This document shows positions 1 to 5,835 of a DNA stretch of 9,663 nt, piece after piece. The stretch comes from an uncultured Clostridia bacterium (lineage in GTDB: Bacteria > Bacillota > Clostridia > Peptostreptococcales > Acidaminobacteraceae), in NCBI GenBank assembly GCA_937880545.1, contig CALFKA010000184.1:1-9663 (forward strand), written 5' to 3'. The position numbers and the translations under genes were made by a program. The number at the start of each line of letters is the position of its first letter. Position 1 is the first letter of the stretch. The notes beneath the pieces are model-generated. The model saw only the letters and a list, made by a program, of their open reading frames with translations, ran no database searches and was not told where the DNA came from.

Positions 1-2
1 CC

Positions 3-1049
3 ATGCTGAAGACATTTTCCTCCGCTTTCGATCAATTCGCTTCGACTGTCGATGCGACGGACTTTGATACTTTCATTGCTCTTCTCAAAGGGGCACTGAC
101 GCGCTTTGATGAGAGCATGAAGCGCATTGAAGCGATTGCGGCTGCGCTGGACAGCGCTGTCATCCGAGAGCAGCTCGATATCGGCGGCACCAGCAATACT
201 CAGCTGGAGGCGGCACTGGCTTACGTGGAAAATCAAAGACAGAAGCTCTATGCCGAAACTCAAGAGCTGCGTGCCATCCAGACAACCCTCAACGGTCTCG
301 AGCCGCTGGTTCAGGGGATGATCGACTCCCTGACCACCTTGAGAGACGAGTATGAAGTTGTTCGGGGCATGATCAGCCGGATGAATGCGACTATACAGGC
401 GCTCAATCCCGAAGAACTAGCCAAGATGAAAGATGGCCTGCAGGCTTTTTCCGCCGGCTACAAAGAATTCCACAACGGATTGGTGCTCTATGTCGATGGA
501 GTAAAACAGGCCGCCGCCGGTGCACAGCGACTGGATAAAGAAGGAGTCGCTGCCCTTCAGAGCGGAGCGAAACAGTTCGCAGGGGAGAGTTCTCGCATCG
601 CCTCCGGTGTCGATCAACTGGCAGAAGGTAGCGAGACCCTAAGCTCGTCCCACGGACAGCTTGTGGAAGGCGATAAGGCACTTCTAGATGGTCTGGGACA
701 GTATGAACAGGGAATGGGTCAGTTTTCCGGAGGTGTCCGCAGTTTCTCAGAGGGAGTGAAGACGCTGGCCAGTGGTGGCGACCAACTAAAGAGTGGCGCC
801 AATACGCTTAAAAGCGAGACCAGCAATATGGACGAACAGATGAAGGCAAAGATCAAAGAAGCGATGGGAGACTATGTGCCCGGTGAATATACGCTGGTAT
901 CGTTTGCCGATGAGCGAAATACGGGCATTCAAAAGGTCCAGTTCATCTACCTCACGGAGGCACAGACGGCGGAAGAAAAAGTAGAAGAAGTTGTCGTGGA
1001 TGAGCCCCCCAAAACACTCTGGGAGAAATTCCTCGACTTGTTCCGATAA
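3..1049 (+). CDS. Heptad-repeat coiled-coil protein, 3' part (YhgE/Pip-like or MMPL-associated)
   Basis: Frame open from the left edge, with 348 residues visible after an ATG at base 3. Only two bases precede that ATG, so no ribosome site can be judged, and I treat the gene as probably cut at its 5' end. Residues 1-140 are long amphipathic helix. Residues 145-265 are a regular X-X-X-Leu-X-X-Gly heptad array, with glycines at 145, 152, 159, 166, 173, then 181, 188, 202, 209, 223 and every seventh residue to 265. A small globular tail follows (about 285-318, with a VSFADERNTG segment), then an acidic linker and a short amphipathic end with W340. Such arrays are known in large surface or membrane proteins of Firmicutes, including YhgE/Pip proteins and some MMPL-type transporters, usually with membrane segments further N-terminal. 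No membrane segment is visible here. The family placement is inference; the array itself is plain. Confidence 0.8.
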   Translation: MLKTFSSAFDQFASTVDATDFDTFIALLKGALTRFDESMKRIEAIAAALDSAVIREQLDIGGTSNTQLEAALAYVENQRQKLYAETQELRAIQTTLNGLEPLVQGMIDSLTTLRDEYEVVRGMISRMNATIQALNPEELAKMKDGLQAFSAGYKEFHNGLVLYVDGVKQAAAGAQRLDKEGVAALQSGAKQFAGESSRIASGVDQLAEGSETLSSSHGQLVEGDKALLDGLGQYEQGMGQFSGGVRSFSEGVKTLASGGDQLKSGANTLKSETSNMDEQMKAKIKEAMGDYVPGEYTLVSFADERNTGIQKVQFIYLTEAQTAEEKVEEVVVDEPPKTLWEKFLDLFR

Positions 1050-1097
1050 GTCTTGAAAACACTGTTACCATTGGATCTGACAAAATATCCTTCATAT

Positions 1098-1123
1098 AGC
1101 TGCCATAACAGGCAGCTTTTTTT
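1098..1123 (+). terminator. Rho-independent terminator after the heptad-repeat gene
   Basis: A perfect 7-bp stem (AGCTGCC with GGCAGCT) closes a 6-base loop and runs straight into seven T. It lies 49 bases after the stop codon and just before the next promoter, so it separates the two transcription units. Confidence 0.9.
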
Positions 1124-1126
1124 CTG

Positions 1127-1155
1127 TTGACAGAGAGAAATGTGAGAGCTATTAT
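1127..1155 (+). promoter_or_regulatory. Sigma-A promoter of the MarR/flavin operon
   Basis: A perfect -35 box TTGACA (1127-1132), exactly 17 bases of spacer, and a -10 box TATTAT (1150-1155, one change from consensus). Transcription should start near 1162. This rules out the in-frame ATG at 1159 as the start of the first gene. A promoter this close to consensus would be strong if not repressed. Confidence 0.87.
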
Positions 1156-1158
1156 CAG

Positions 1159-1178
1159 ATGGGTAATACATTACCTAT
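1159..1178 (+). promoter_or_regulatory. Palindromic candidate operator over the transcription start
   Basis: The half-sites GGTAAT (1162-1167) and ATTACC (1170-1175) form an inverted repeat with a 2-base centre, and the flanking AT/AT pairs extend it to 20 bases (8 of 10 positions pair). It begins three bases after the -10 box and covers the expected start near 1162, a classic repressor position. The size and symmetry suit a MarR-family dimer, and the second gene of the operon encodes one. Assigning that protein to this site is inference. Confidence 0.6.
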
Positions 1179-1188
1179 TGGAGGGAAT

Positions 1189-1584
1189 ATGAAAAAAAGC
1201 CTGCGCGCCTTACTCCTACTGATACTGGTTGGCATCCTGCTGATGACAGGTGTCTTTGTCCTGATGAGCAGCAAAGTGAACGAGCTTGAAAAGCGTGATT
1301 ATGCGGGTCTGGATACTACTTCTATTCCTGATGGTGTCTACCGGGGAGAGGCAGAAGCGCTTCTTATAAAAGCCGAGGTGGAAGTAAGTGTTCGAGGCGG
1401 ACAGCTGGAATCCATTGAGCTGATCCGTCACTCTCATGGCCGAGGAGAGGCGGCAGAAATCATTACGGAGCATATGGTGGAACAAAATACTGTGGACGTC
1501 GATACGATAAGCGGAGCTACGGCATCTAGTGTTGTCATCAAAGCCGCCGTCTTCGATGCGCTGGAGCAGAAGGCAAAGCCATGA
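1189..1584 (+). CDS. Membrane-anchored FMN-binding domain protein
   Basis: 131 residues from the ATG at 1189, chosen because GGAGGG (1180-1185) precedes it and because the upstream ATG at 1159 lies before the likely transcript start. A short basic N-terminus and one hydrophobic segment (about 7-26) make a membrane anchor with the rest outside the cell. Residues about 48-126 form a small FMN-binding domain of the RnfG/NqrC type: the glycine-rich YRGEAE start, then the DTISGATASS signature at 105-114. In that family the threonine of SGAT (here T111) is the residue that ApbE-type transferases link to FMN; the match is by motif only. The role would be electron transfer at the outer membrane face. 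The gene is first in the operon and overlaps the MarR gene by ATGA, so the two are translationally coupled. Non-covalent flavin binding is an alternative. Confidence 0.85.
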   Translation: MKKSLRALLLLILVGILLMTGVFVLMSSKVNELEKRDYAGLDTTSIPDGVYRGEAEALLIKAEVEVSVRGGQLESIELIRHSHGRGEAAEIITEHMVEQNTVDVDTISGATASSVVIKAAVFDALEQKAKP

Positions 1585-2066
1585 AAAACGAAAAGCTGGA
1601 GATGCTGAAGGTCACAGACAGGCACTTCCTCTTTGCCATGATCACCGCCCTTGCCAATCGCATGCAGTCGGTAGGGGACACATTTTTTGATGAGATGACG
1701 TGGAAGCAATGGTTTGTTTTGCTGGGAGCCAGTGTCTTTGAGAGCCCTCCTGCGATCACGCAGGTAGCTGCATTGATTGGTACTTCCCATCAAAATGCCA
1801 AACAACTTTTGCTGCGTCTTCAAAAGGCAGGATTTGTCAGTCTGGAGAAAGATCCGATGGATCAGCGGCGAACGCTGGTGCACTTTGCAGAGAAGTTTTT
1901 TGAGTTTGAAAGAACATATCGAGAAGACAGCCAGGAGTTCATCCATGCTATCTATGAGGGCATCAGCGAGGAAGAGGTGCGCACAGCAAGAAGAGTTCTT
2001 ACAGCTATCGATGATAACCTAATGAAGCTGAGTGCTTATCAGGCGAGAACCGGAGGAAAGAAATGA
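1581..2066 (+). CDS. MarR-family transcriptional regulator
   Basis: 161 residues, a normal MarR length. An N-terminal dimerisation helix (about 10-35) leads to a winged helix-turn-helix (about 57-101). The recognition region reads TSHQNAKQLLLRLQKAGFV, and the wing carries DPMDQRRTLV with R96 and R97, as expected for minor-groove contact. The C-terminal helices (about 115-155) complete the dimer interface. The protein has no cysteine at all, so thiol oxidation as in OhrR or YodB is excluded and a bound ligand is the likelier signal. The start overlaps the previous stop (ATGA), with AAGG at 1570-1573 as a modest ribosome site. It probably represses its own operon through the palindrome at 1159-1178; that link is inferred. 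Confidence 0.88.
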   Translation: MKNEKLEMLKVTDRHFLFAMITALANRMQSVGDTFFDEMTWKQWFVLLGASVFESPPAITQVAALIGTSHQNAKQLLLRLQKAGFVSLEKDPMDQRRTLVHFAEKFFEFERTYREDSQEFIHAIYEGISEEEVRTARRVLTAIDDNLMKLSAYQARTGGKK

Positions 2067-2605
2067 TCGTCTTTCTATCAGATGGCAGGGAGCAAGAGGT
2101 GGGTCAGCGCCTCTATGAGGAAGTGACAACTAGAGGGGTGGATGCCCGGTATATCTCCCTTGAAGACAAAGACATCAGGCCTTGCTTGGGCTGTAGCAGC
2201 TGCAGTGGATCGACCTTTCGCCGTTGTGTCCAGAAGGACGGGATGGAGGATGTTCTCCATAGTGTAGCCGACTGTGACGCTTGGCTCATCATCACACCCG
2301 TCCACTTCGGCGGTCTTTCTTCCACCGCCAAGTGCGTTCAGGAGCGCATGGTTCCTCTCGGGGATCCGCGTTATTATGTGCGAAAGGGAGAGCTTGTCAA
2401 AGGAATGGGAAAAGGAAGCCAAGCCTTCTATTTGGTCGGCGTGAAGGATCATTGTTCACAGAAAGAAAAAGAAGTATTTCACTCCCTTCACAGGGAAAAT
2501 GTCCGGATTATGAATTGTCCGGGTCAGGCGTTTGTCGTAGAAAAACAGCCGGAAGAGGAGACGATCAGAAAGATTGTCGAGGTGCTGCTCCATGACGAAA
2601 AATAA
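2063..2605 (+). CDS. Flavodoxin-fold oxidoreductase with iron-sulfur-flavoprotein cysteine cluster
   Basis: 180 residues; start fixed by GGAGG (2052-2056) six bases before the ATG, which overlaps the MarR stop by four bases. The fold follows the NADPH-dependent FMN reductase/iron-sulfur flavoprotein family: a first beta strand (2-6), then C41-x2-C44-x2-C47-x7-C55 followed by KDGMEDV, and ITPVHFGGLSSTAKCVQERM (77-96), the segment that contacts the flavin ring. The cysteine spacing agrees with the compact motif of archaeal and clostridial iron-sulfur flavoproteins, so a 4Fe-4S cluster is plausible. Oddly, the usual N-terminal G-S-P-R-x-x-G-N-T flavin phosphate loop is replaced by SDGREQEVGQ, so flavin affinity may be altered. 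It probably reduces a small electron acceptor or passes electrons onward; the substrate is unknown. Confidence 0.8.
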   Translation: MIVFLSDGREQEVGQRLYEEVTTRGVDARYISLEDKDIRPCLGCSSCSGSTFRRCVQKDGMEDVLHSVADCDAWLIITPVHFGGLSSTAKCVQERMVPLGDPRYYVRKGELVKGMGKGSQAFYLVGVKDHCSQKEKEVFHSLHRENVRIMNCPGQAFVVEKQPEEETIRKIVEVLLHDEK

Positions 2606-3230
2606 GGAGTCTCTCCTTTTGATAAACGCAAGTCCAAGATTGAAAGGAACCAGCGTGATGCTCCTTCATCGAATCCAACGAGTGACAGGAGGGGAACTTG
2701 TCCATCTCTACCAGGGAGAGATTACCGCGGTCTTGGAGAAGATGAAAAGCGCGGAAAAGATTGTCATCAGTGGCCCATGTTATGTCAACAGCTATCCGAG
2801 CCGGGTGGTCCACCTGCTGGAAGAAGCAAAACAGTCAGAGATGGGGGAAAATCAGAAGCTCTATGGTGTCATCAATGGCGGCATGCCTTATGTCCATACA
2901 CACAAGTCAGGCATCGACAGCCTGGAGCTCTTTGCCGAACAGTGTGGATTTACGTGGATGGGTGGTTTCGTCCTGGGTGGCGGCGCCATGCTCGATGGAC
3001 GAGCGCTGGAAAAACATCTCTCATCGAAGAAAGTGGTGCCGGCTTTTGATGCGTTCACTCAGCATATCTTGGAAGGAGAACCTTCGCCGGACGTGCTGTA
3101 TACACAAGCGCAGACCCCGCCCGGCATAGTCATGACCCATGTCTTTGCCCGACTGCTCTCCTTTCTCGTGACACGCAAATTAAAAAAGCAGGGACTGCAT
3201 CCTTCGGATAAGTATCCCTGCGTCAGATGA
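2592..3230 (+). CDS. Flavodoxin-family NAD(P)H-dependent oxidoreductase
   Basis: 212 residues from the ATG at 2592, preferred because GAGG (2579-2582) sits nine bases upstream; a TTG at 2574 would add six residues without a good ribosome site. It overlaps the previous gene by 14 bases. After strand one comes a clear flavin phosphate loop, INASPRLKGTS (11-21), then ISGPCYVNSYPSRVVHLLEE (59-78), which is the typical segment at the isoalloxazine ring, and a glycine-rich GGMPY/GGFVLGGGAM region (96-133). The C-terminal 40 residues are basic and helical. It lacks the four-cysteine cluster of its neighbour, so the two flavoproteins are not simple duplicates. The role is inferred as reduction of a quinone, flavin or similar compound with NAD(P)H; the true substrate cannot be read from sequence. 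Confidence 0.8.
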   Translation: MTKNKESLLLINASPRLKGTSVMLLHRIQRVTGGELVHLYQGEITAVLEKMKSAEKIVISGPCYVNSYPSRVVHLLEEAKQSEMGENQKLYGVINGGMPYVHTHKSGIDSLELFAEQCGFTWMGGFVLGGGAMLDGRALEKHLSSKKVVPAFDAFTQHILEGEPSPDVLYTQAQTPPGIVMTHVFARLLSFLVTRKLKKQGLHPSDKYPCVR

Positions 3231-3245
3231 TGCAGTATATTTTTG
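3194..3245 (+). terminator. Possible weak terminator at the end of the flavin operon
   Basis: ACTGCATC (3194-3201) pairs perfectly over 8 bp with GATGCAGT (3229-3236). The long loop contains a small GGAT/ATCC hairpin, and ATATTTTT follows. The stem starts inside the last codons of the upstream gene. The long loop makes it a poor terminator, so read-through towards 3839 is possible. Confidence 0.35.
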
Positions 3246-3258
3246 CATGATGAGTATA

Positions 3259-3684
3259 TCAGGTAAGATCTCTTCGCATCCATCGGGGGTGACAGTCGAT
3301 ATCGCGGATAGAGCAGTCGTGACAGCCAAAGACTTCAGGGGCATGCTCCGCATCAGTATAGGAGAAACCCTCTCTTTCGAAAAAACCGGGGGATTTGGCG
3401 ACGAGCCAGATAATGTGAGCACCTCTTCTACGTGCTTCCTCGATGACATGCGCAAGGAGCCGGCTACCCCGTCCCTGCGAGCGGTAGGCCGGAAGCATCG
3501 CAATGCCGTCGACAACCCAGTGTCCTTCCCTCAGACCGAGGGATGCAGCACCGACGAGAACCCCGTCTTCTATATCGGTCCAGATTTTCTGGACATGACG
3601 ATCTACCGGTTCATTGCCCATCTCCAAGCCTTGCTCCAGAAAGAAAGAATCTATTTTTTCAAGCTCTGTCGTTGTCTGTATCAT
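3259..3684 (-). CDS. GNAT-family N-acetyltransferase with C-terminal cysteine motif
   Basis: 141 residues on the minus strand, convergent with the flavin operon (28 bases between stops). The start is certain: AAGGAGG (plus 3690-3696) lies five bases before the ATG at 3684. Family evidence is strand beta-4 with WVVDGIAMLP (56-65), the acetyl-CoA pyrophosphate loop RSQGRGSRLL (68-77), and the late motif SPGFFEREGFSY (98-109). The C-terminus has C121-x2-C124-x6-C131-H-P, which resembles the tail of a clostridial GNAT subgroup often annotated loosely as acetylglutamate synthase-like; these residues could bind metal. The acceptor substrate is unknown. A TATAAT box 27 bases upstream of the start gives it its own short leader, so it is transcribed alone. 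Confidence 0.87.
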   Translation of the reverse strand: MIQTTTELEKIDSFFLEQGLEMGNEPVDRHVQKIWTDIEDGVLVGAASLGLREGHWVVDGIAMLPAYRSQGRGSRLLAHVIEEARRRGAHIIWLVAKSPGFFEREGFSYTDAEHAPEVFGCHDCSIRDIDCHPRWMRRDLT

Positions 3685-3710
3685 CGCATCCTCCTTGAGA
3701 CTATATCTCT

Positions 3711-3716
3711 ATTATA
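3711..3716 (-). promoter_or_regulatory. -10 box of the GNAT gene
   Basis: Perfect TATAAT on the minus strand, with a start expected near 3704 and a leader of about 20 bases that just holds the AAGGAGG ribosome site. No good -35 box is seen 16-18 bases upstream (the best is TGTTCC at 3739-3734), so basal strength or an activator is uncertain. Confidence 0.55.
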
Positions 3717-3803
3717 AGCAGTAGGAGTATAAAGGAACAGATAATATTCAAAAAAGTTACTTGAAATACTTAAATAAAAAGCTCGAATTTTGGATTGTTA
3801 AGA

Positions 3804-3839
3804 GGAAGGAAGGATCTTTCGATTTCTTTCCTTTTTTTT
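3804..3839 (+). terminator. Orphan rho-independent terminator, plus strand
   Basis: GGAAGGAA (3804-3811) pairs with TTCTTTCC (3824-3831) over 8 bp with one G-T pair, and a short ATC/GAT helix lies inside the loop. Eight T follow (3832-3839). It works only on the plus strand, yet the nearest plus-strand gene upstream ends at 3230. It may stop read-through from the flavin operon, which would be antisense to the GNAT gene, or end a small unannotated RNA. Confidence 0.7.
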
Positions 3840-4073
3840 CATTGAAATGTACTCAAAAGGGTATTTCCGGTATCGTTTCTATTTTGTAAACTTTAACTGA
3901 AAGAAAGTAGCAATCGAAAATCATTAGGCTTCTATTGTTGAAACTGATGGGGTTCGCCGCCTGCTGAAGGACACGGAGACTACTGCGGGTCAATGCGACA
4001 CATTCCCGCCCTTTCACGATTCTCTGCCTTTGCCGATTCTTTCCCTTTTTGACTCTATAAAAAAAGCGTAAAG

Positions 4074-4082
4074 TGCTATAGA
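4074..4082 (+). promoter_or_regulatory. Probable extended -10 promoter of the lipoprotein gene
   Basis: TGC followed by TATAGA fits an extended -10 element and would start transcription near 4089. A TTGACT at 4049-4054 is 22 bases upstream, too far to act as a normal -35 box. The resulting leader would be about 90 bases. Confidence 0.4.
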
Positions 4083-4118
4083 TCTGTAAGGAAAAGACAC
4101 CCAACAAGCAGAAGCAAC

Positions 4119-4163
4119 TTTAGGACAAAAGTCCTGAAAAAGACAACATAGCGGTTGTGCCGC
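4119..4163 (+). promoter_or_regulatory. Two hairpins in the lipoprotein leader
   Basis: TTTAGGAC and GTCCTGAA (4119-4126, 4131-4138) pair over 8 bp with one G-T around an AAAA loop. GCGG/CCGC (4151-4154, 4160-4163) forms a second small stem ending six bases before the GGAG ribosome site. Neither is followed by a T tract. I do not recognise a riboswitch class; they may stabilise the message or modulate translation. Confidence 0.35.
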
Positions 4164-4177
4164 AGAATGGAGAGACC

Positions 4178-5584
4178 ATGAAAAAAATCCTTGTCCTATT
4201 ACTTATCGCTCTATTGATCTTGCCTTTGGTGTCATGCGGAGGTGGGAAGGAAGCCTCGCCGGCCGCCTCAAATGAACCTGCTCCTCAGACCGCAGCAGAC
4301 CCCAATCTCGGCAAGTGGCTGGCCCACTCGGTCAATATGTTTGAAATTGACTCGAATGCCGCCGATATCTGGGAGAAAGGTTTTACCATCGAACTTCTCG
4401 ATGGCGGAAAAGCGGCTCTGAATGTAGACGGGCAGAAATTAGAGGGAACTTGGAAGATGGAAGGCGACGCACTAAGTGTGTCGACAGCCAATGTCACGAT
4501 GCCGGGATCATTTGAAGGCAATCTGATGCACCTGGAGAACGTACTTGATGCAGGCATGAACATGGTCTTCTACAAAGAAGGAACACCACAGCCTCCTCCT
4601 GTCGCATCTATTTTAGATGAGATCGACTTTGAAGAAGAGACCCCCTCCGATGTAGGCTCGGCGGAGTCGGGAAGCCTGGCCGGTGATTGGCACGGCAATG
4701 TGTATGTTTCGGATGCAACGGACGATTTTTTCCTCAAAGAGCCGCTTGAGGTCTGGGGCTACATTGGGGAAGAGCAGAGCGGAACGGACTTCTTTGAAAT
4801 ATATTTTCAAGAAGACATGGATCCTGAATCAGTGGTTGTCTCCATGTGGATCGAAGATAAGGGAAATGCCTTCACACCGATCATCGGAGAGGAAGACTGC
4901 TGGGTCTTCGATCGCTATCTCACGGCCGATGAAACCGAAGAACTGACCGGTCAGGTTGATGAGAACGGCGCACTGATTTTCTACTATTCATATGTAGAGG
5001 ACGGCGAAAGTGCCAATCTGATGTTCTACCTGATGCGTGACGGGGAAACCTGGGTCGAGCCGAGCTCGGAGCTCTTTACAAAAGGAACCGGTATCAATAT
5101 CGATATCACCGATGGTGCCGTGTTTACGCTTGGTCCTACGGATAACTATGCAGAGTCGGGATGGGTGCATAACAAAACAGGTACCATCCGCATGATGCTC
5201 CCGGAAGGCTGGTATAACGGAGGCTCCTCGAACGCGGTCGACTTTTCCATGCGTGCCCGTTCGGCGCCGACCAATGGCAACCTGATCGATGTCTATCTGC
5301 AGGAATACTCAACCATGCTCAAAGAAGAGAAGAATGCAAAGAATCAGCTTCTACTGGGCACAGCGGAGGATAAAATCCTGACAGATACCTATGGGGCGTA
5401 TCCGGTTTGGTACAAGGTACTCGAAGGCGGTGAAGAGACGATCATTCAGGCGTATGCGGACTATAACGACACCCACTACGCATATATCGCCATCACGGTG
5501 CACAAAAGCTTTGGAACACTAGAAGACTTCAAAGCTTCGCCCGCCTGGCAGACCTTTATCGACACACTATACATTCAACCCTAA
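4178..5584 (+). CDS. Three-module surface lipoprotein of unknown function
   Basis: 468 residues from the ATG at 4178, chosen over a GTG at 4157 because GGAG (4169-4172) is correctly spaced and because the product then starts with a textbook lipoprotein signal: KK, a leucine-rich core and the lipobox LVSC with the lipidated cysteine at 20. A low-complexity Pro/Ala linker follows (24-42). Module 1 (about 44-135) alternates short strands with LLDGGKAALNVDGQKLEGTW and a final strand, like the small lipocalin-like beta domains common in clostridial lipoproteins. Module 2 (about 167-300) begins LAGDWHGNVYV and is also beta-rich and acidic. Module 3 (about 325-468) has GTIRMMLPEGW and ends in EDFKASPAWQTFIDTLYI, suggestive of a PsbP/DUF1795-like fold. 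No catalytic motif is evident. The modules are joined by acidic linkers. It appears monocistronic. Module names are inference. Confidence 0.85.
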   Translation: MKKILVLLLIALLILPLVSCGGGKEASPAASNEPAPQTAADPNLGKWLAHSVNMFEIDSNAADIWEKGFTIELLDGGKAALNVDGQKLEGTWKMEGDALSVSTANVTMPGSFEGNLMHLENVLDAGMNMVFYKEGTPQPPPVASILDEIDFEEETPSDVGSAESGSLAGDWHGNVYVSDATDDFFLKEPLEVWGYIGEEQSGTDFFEIYFQEDMDPESVVVSMWIEDKGNAFTPIIGEEDCWVFDRYLTADETEELTGQVDENGALIFYYSYVEDGESANLMFYLMRDGETWVEPSSELFTKGTGINIDITDGAVFTLGPTDNYAESGWVHNKTGTIRMMLPEGWYNGGSSNAVDFSMRARSAPTNGNLIDVYLQEYSTMLKEEKNAKNQLLLGTAEDKILTDTYGAYPVWYKVLEGGEETIIQAYADYNDTHYAYIAITVHKSFGTLEDFKASPAWQTFIDTLYIQP

Positions 5585-5630
5585 GTGAAAGCCATAATGG
5601 GCAGAGGTTCAGCTGACAATTGAACAAAGA

Positions 5631-5670
5631 GGGTATAGACCTTGTTGTTAAACAGGTTTATGCCCTTTTT
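5631..5670 (+). terminator. Rho-independent terminator after the lipoprotein gene
   Basis: An 11-bp stem (5631-5641 with 5655-5665, two G-T pairs) closes a 13-base loop and is followed by TTTTTCTT. The A-rich sequence before the stem can extend it into the T tract. It lies 46 bases after the stop codon and isolates the lipoprotein gene from rpmE. Confidence 0.9.
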
Positions 5671-5766
5671 CTTATCTTCGGATGCAGGGATCTTAGATTC
5701 GCCCTACCTCTTGCATCTCATGGGGAGAAATAGAGGTGTTTAAGGGAAAAGTCGCCCGAAAAGTGC

Positions 5767-5795
5767 TTGCACAGGCAAACAAAGAGTGCTATGAT
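5767..5795 (+). promoter_or_regulatory. Sigma-A promoter of rpmE
   Basis: -35 TTGCAC (5767-5772), 17-base spacer, -10 TATGAT (5790-5795). Transcription should start near 5802, giving a leader of about 33 bases. That leader can form a tiny CCATT/AGTGG hairpin just before the ribosome site; it is too small to call an L31 leader motif. The 5671-5766 interval upstream shows nothing I can name. Confidence 0.7.
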
Positions 5796-5835
5796 ACTAA
5801 AGTTACCATTGAAAGTGGAAGTGAGGTGATTTTCC

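Larger units (their letters stand above)
3717..4177. other. Gene-free interval between GNAT and lipoprotein genes
   Basis: I find no supportable gene here. From left to right it holds an AT-rich stretch upstream of the GNAT promoter, a plus-strand terminator (3804-3839), AT-rich sequence, a visibly GC-rich patch (about 3950-4015), a pyrimidine-rich tract (about 4005-4050) and the lipoprotein leader. The GC-rich patch contains a hairpin: GCGGG (3985-3989) with CCCGC (4005-4009), and inside it AATG (3992-3995) with CATT (4001-4004), with a 2-base bulge. An 84-codon minus-strand frame crosses the patch but has no ribosome site and no recognisable motif. Confidence 0.6.

Noticed and set aside
1159..1188. 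ATG at 1159 as the start of the FMN-binding gene
   Set aside because: It precedes the expected transcription start near 1162, whereas the ATG at 1189 has GGAGGG before it and gives a proper membrane anchor.
1434..1946. 170-codon minus-strand frame opposite the FMN-binding and MarR genes
   Set aside because: Both plus-strand genes have clear domain motifs and overlapping starts; this frame has no supporting signal.
3247..3717. 156-codon plus-strand frame across the GNAT gene
   Set aside because: The minus-strand product has clear GNAT motifs and a perfect AAGGAGG site; the plus-strand frame has neither.
3853..4107. 84-codon minus-strand frame in the large intergenic region
   Set aside because: It begins at a TTG with no ribosome site, crosses the GC-rich hairpin and has no recognisable motif; treated as chance.
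4089..4177. Riboswitch in the lipoprotein leader
   Set aside because: Two simple hairpins only; no conserved core of a riboswitch class I know.
5720..5743. Tiny ATG frame upstream of the rpmE promoter
   Set aside because: Seven codons, no ribosome site, and located before the promoter.
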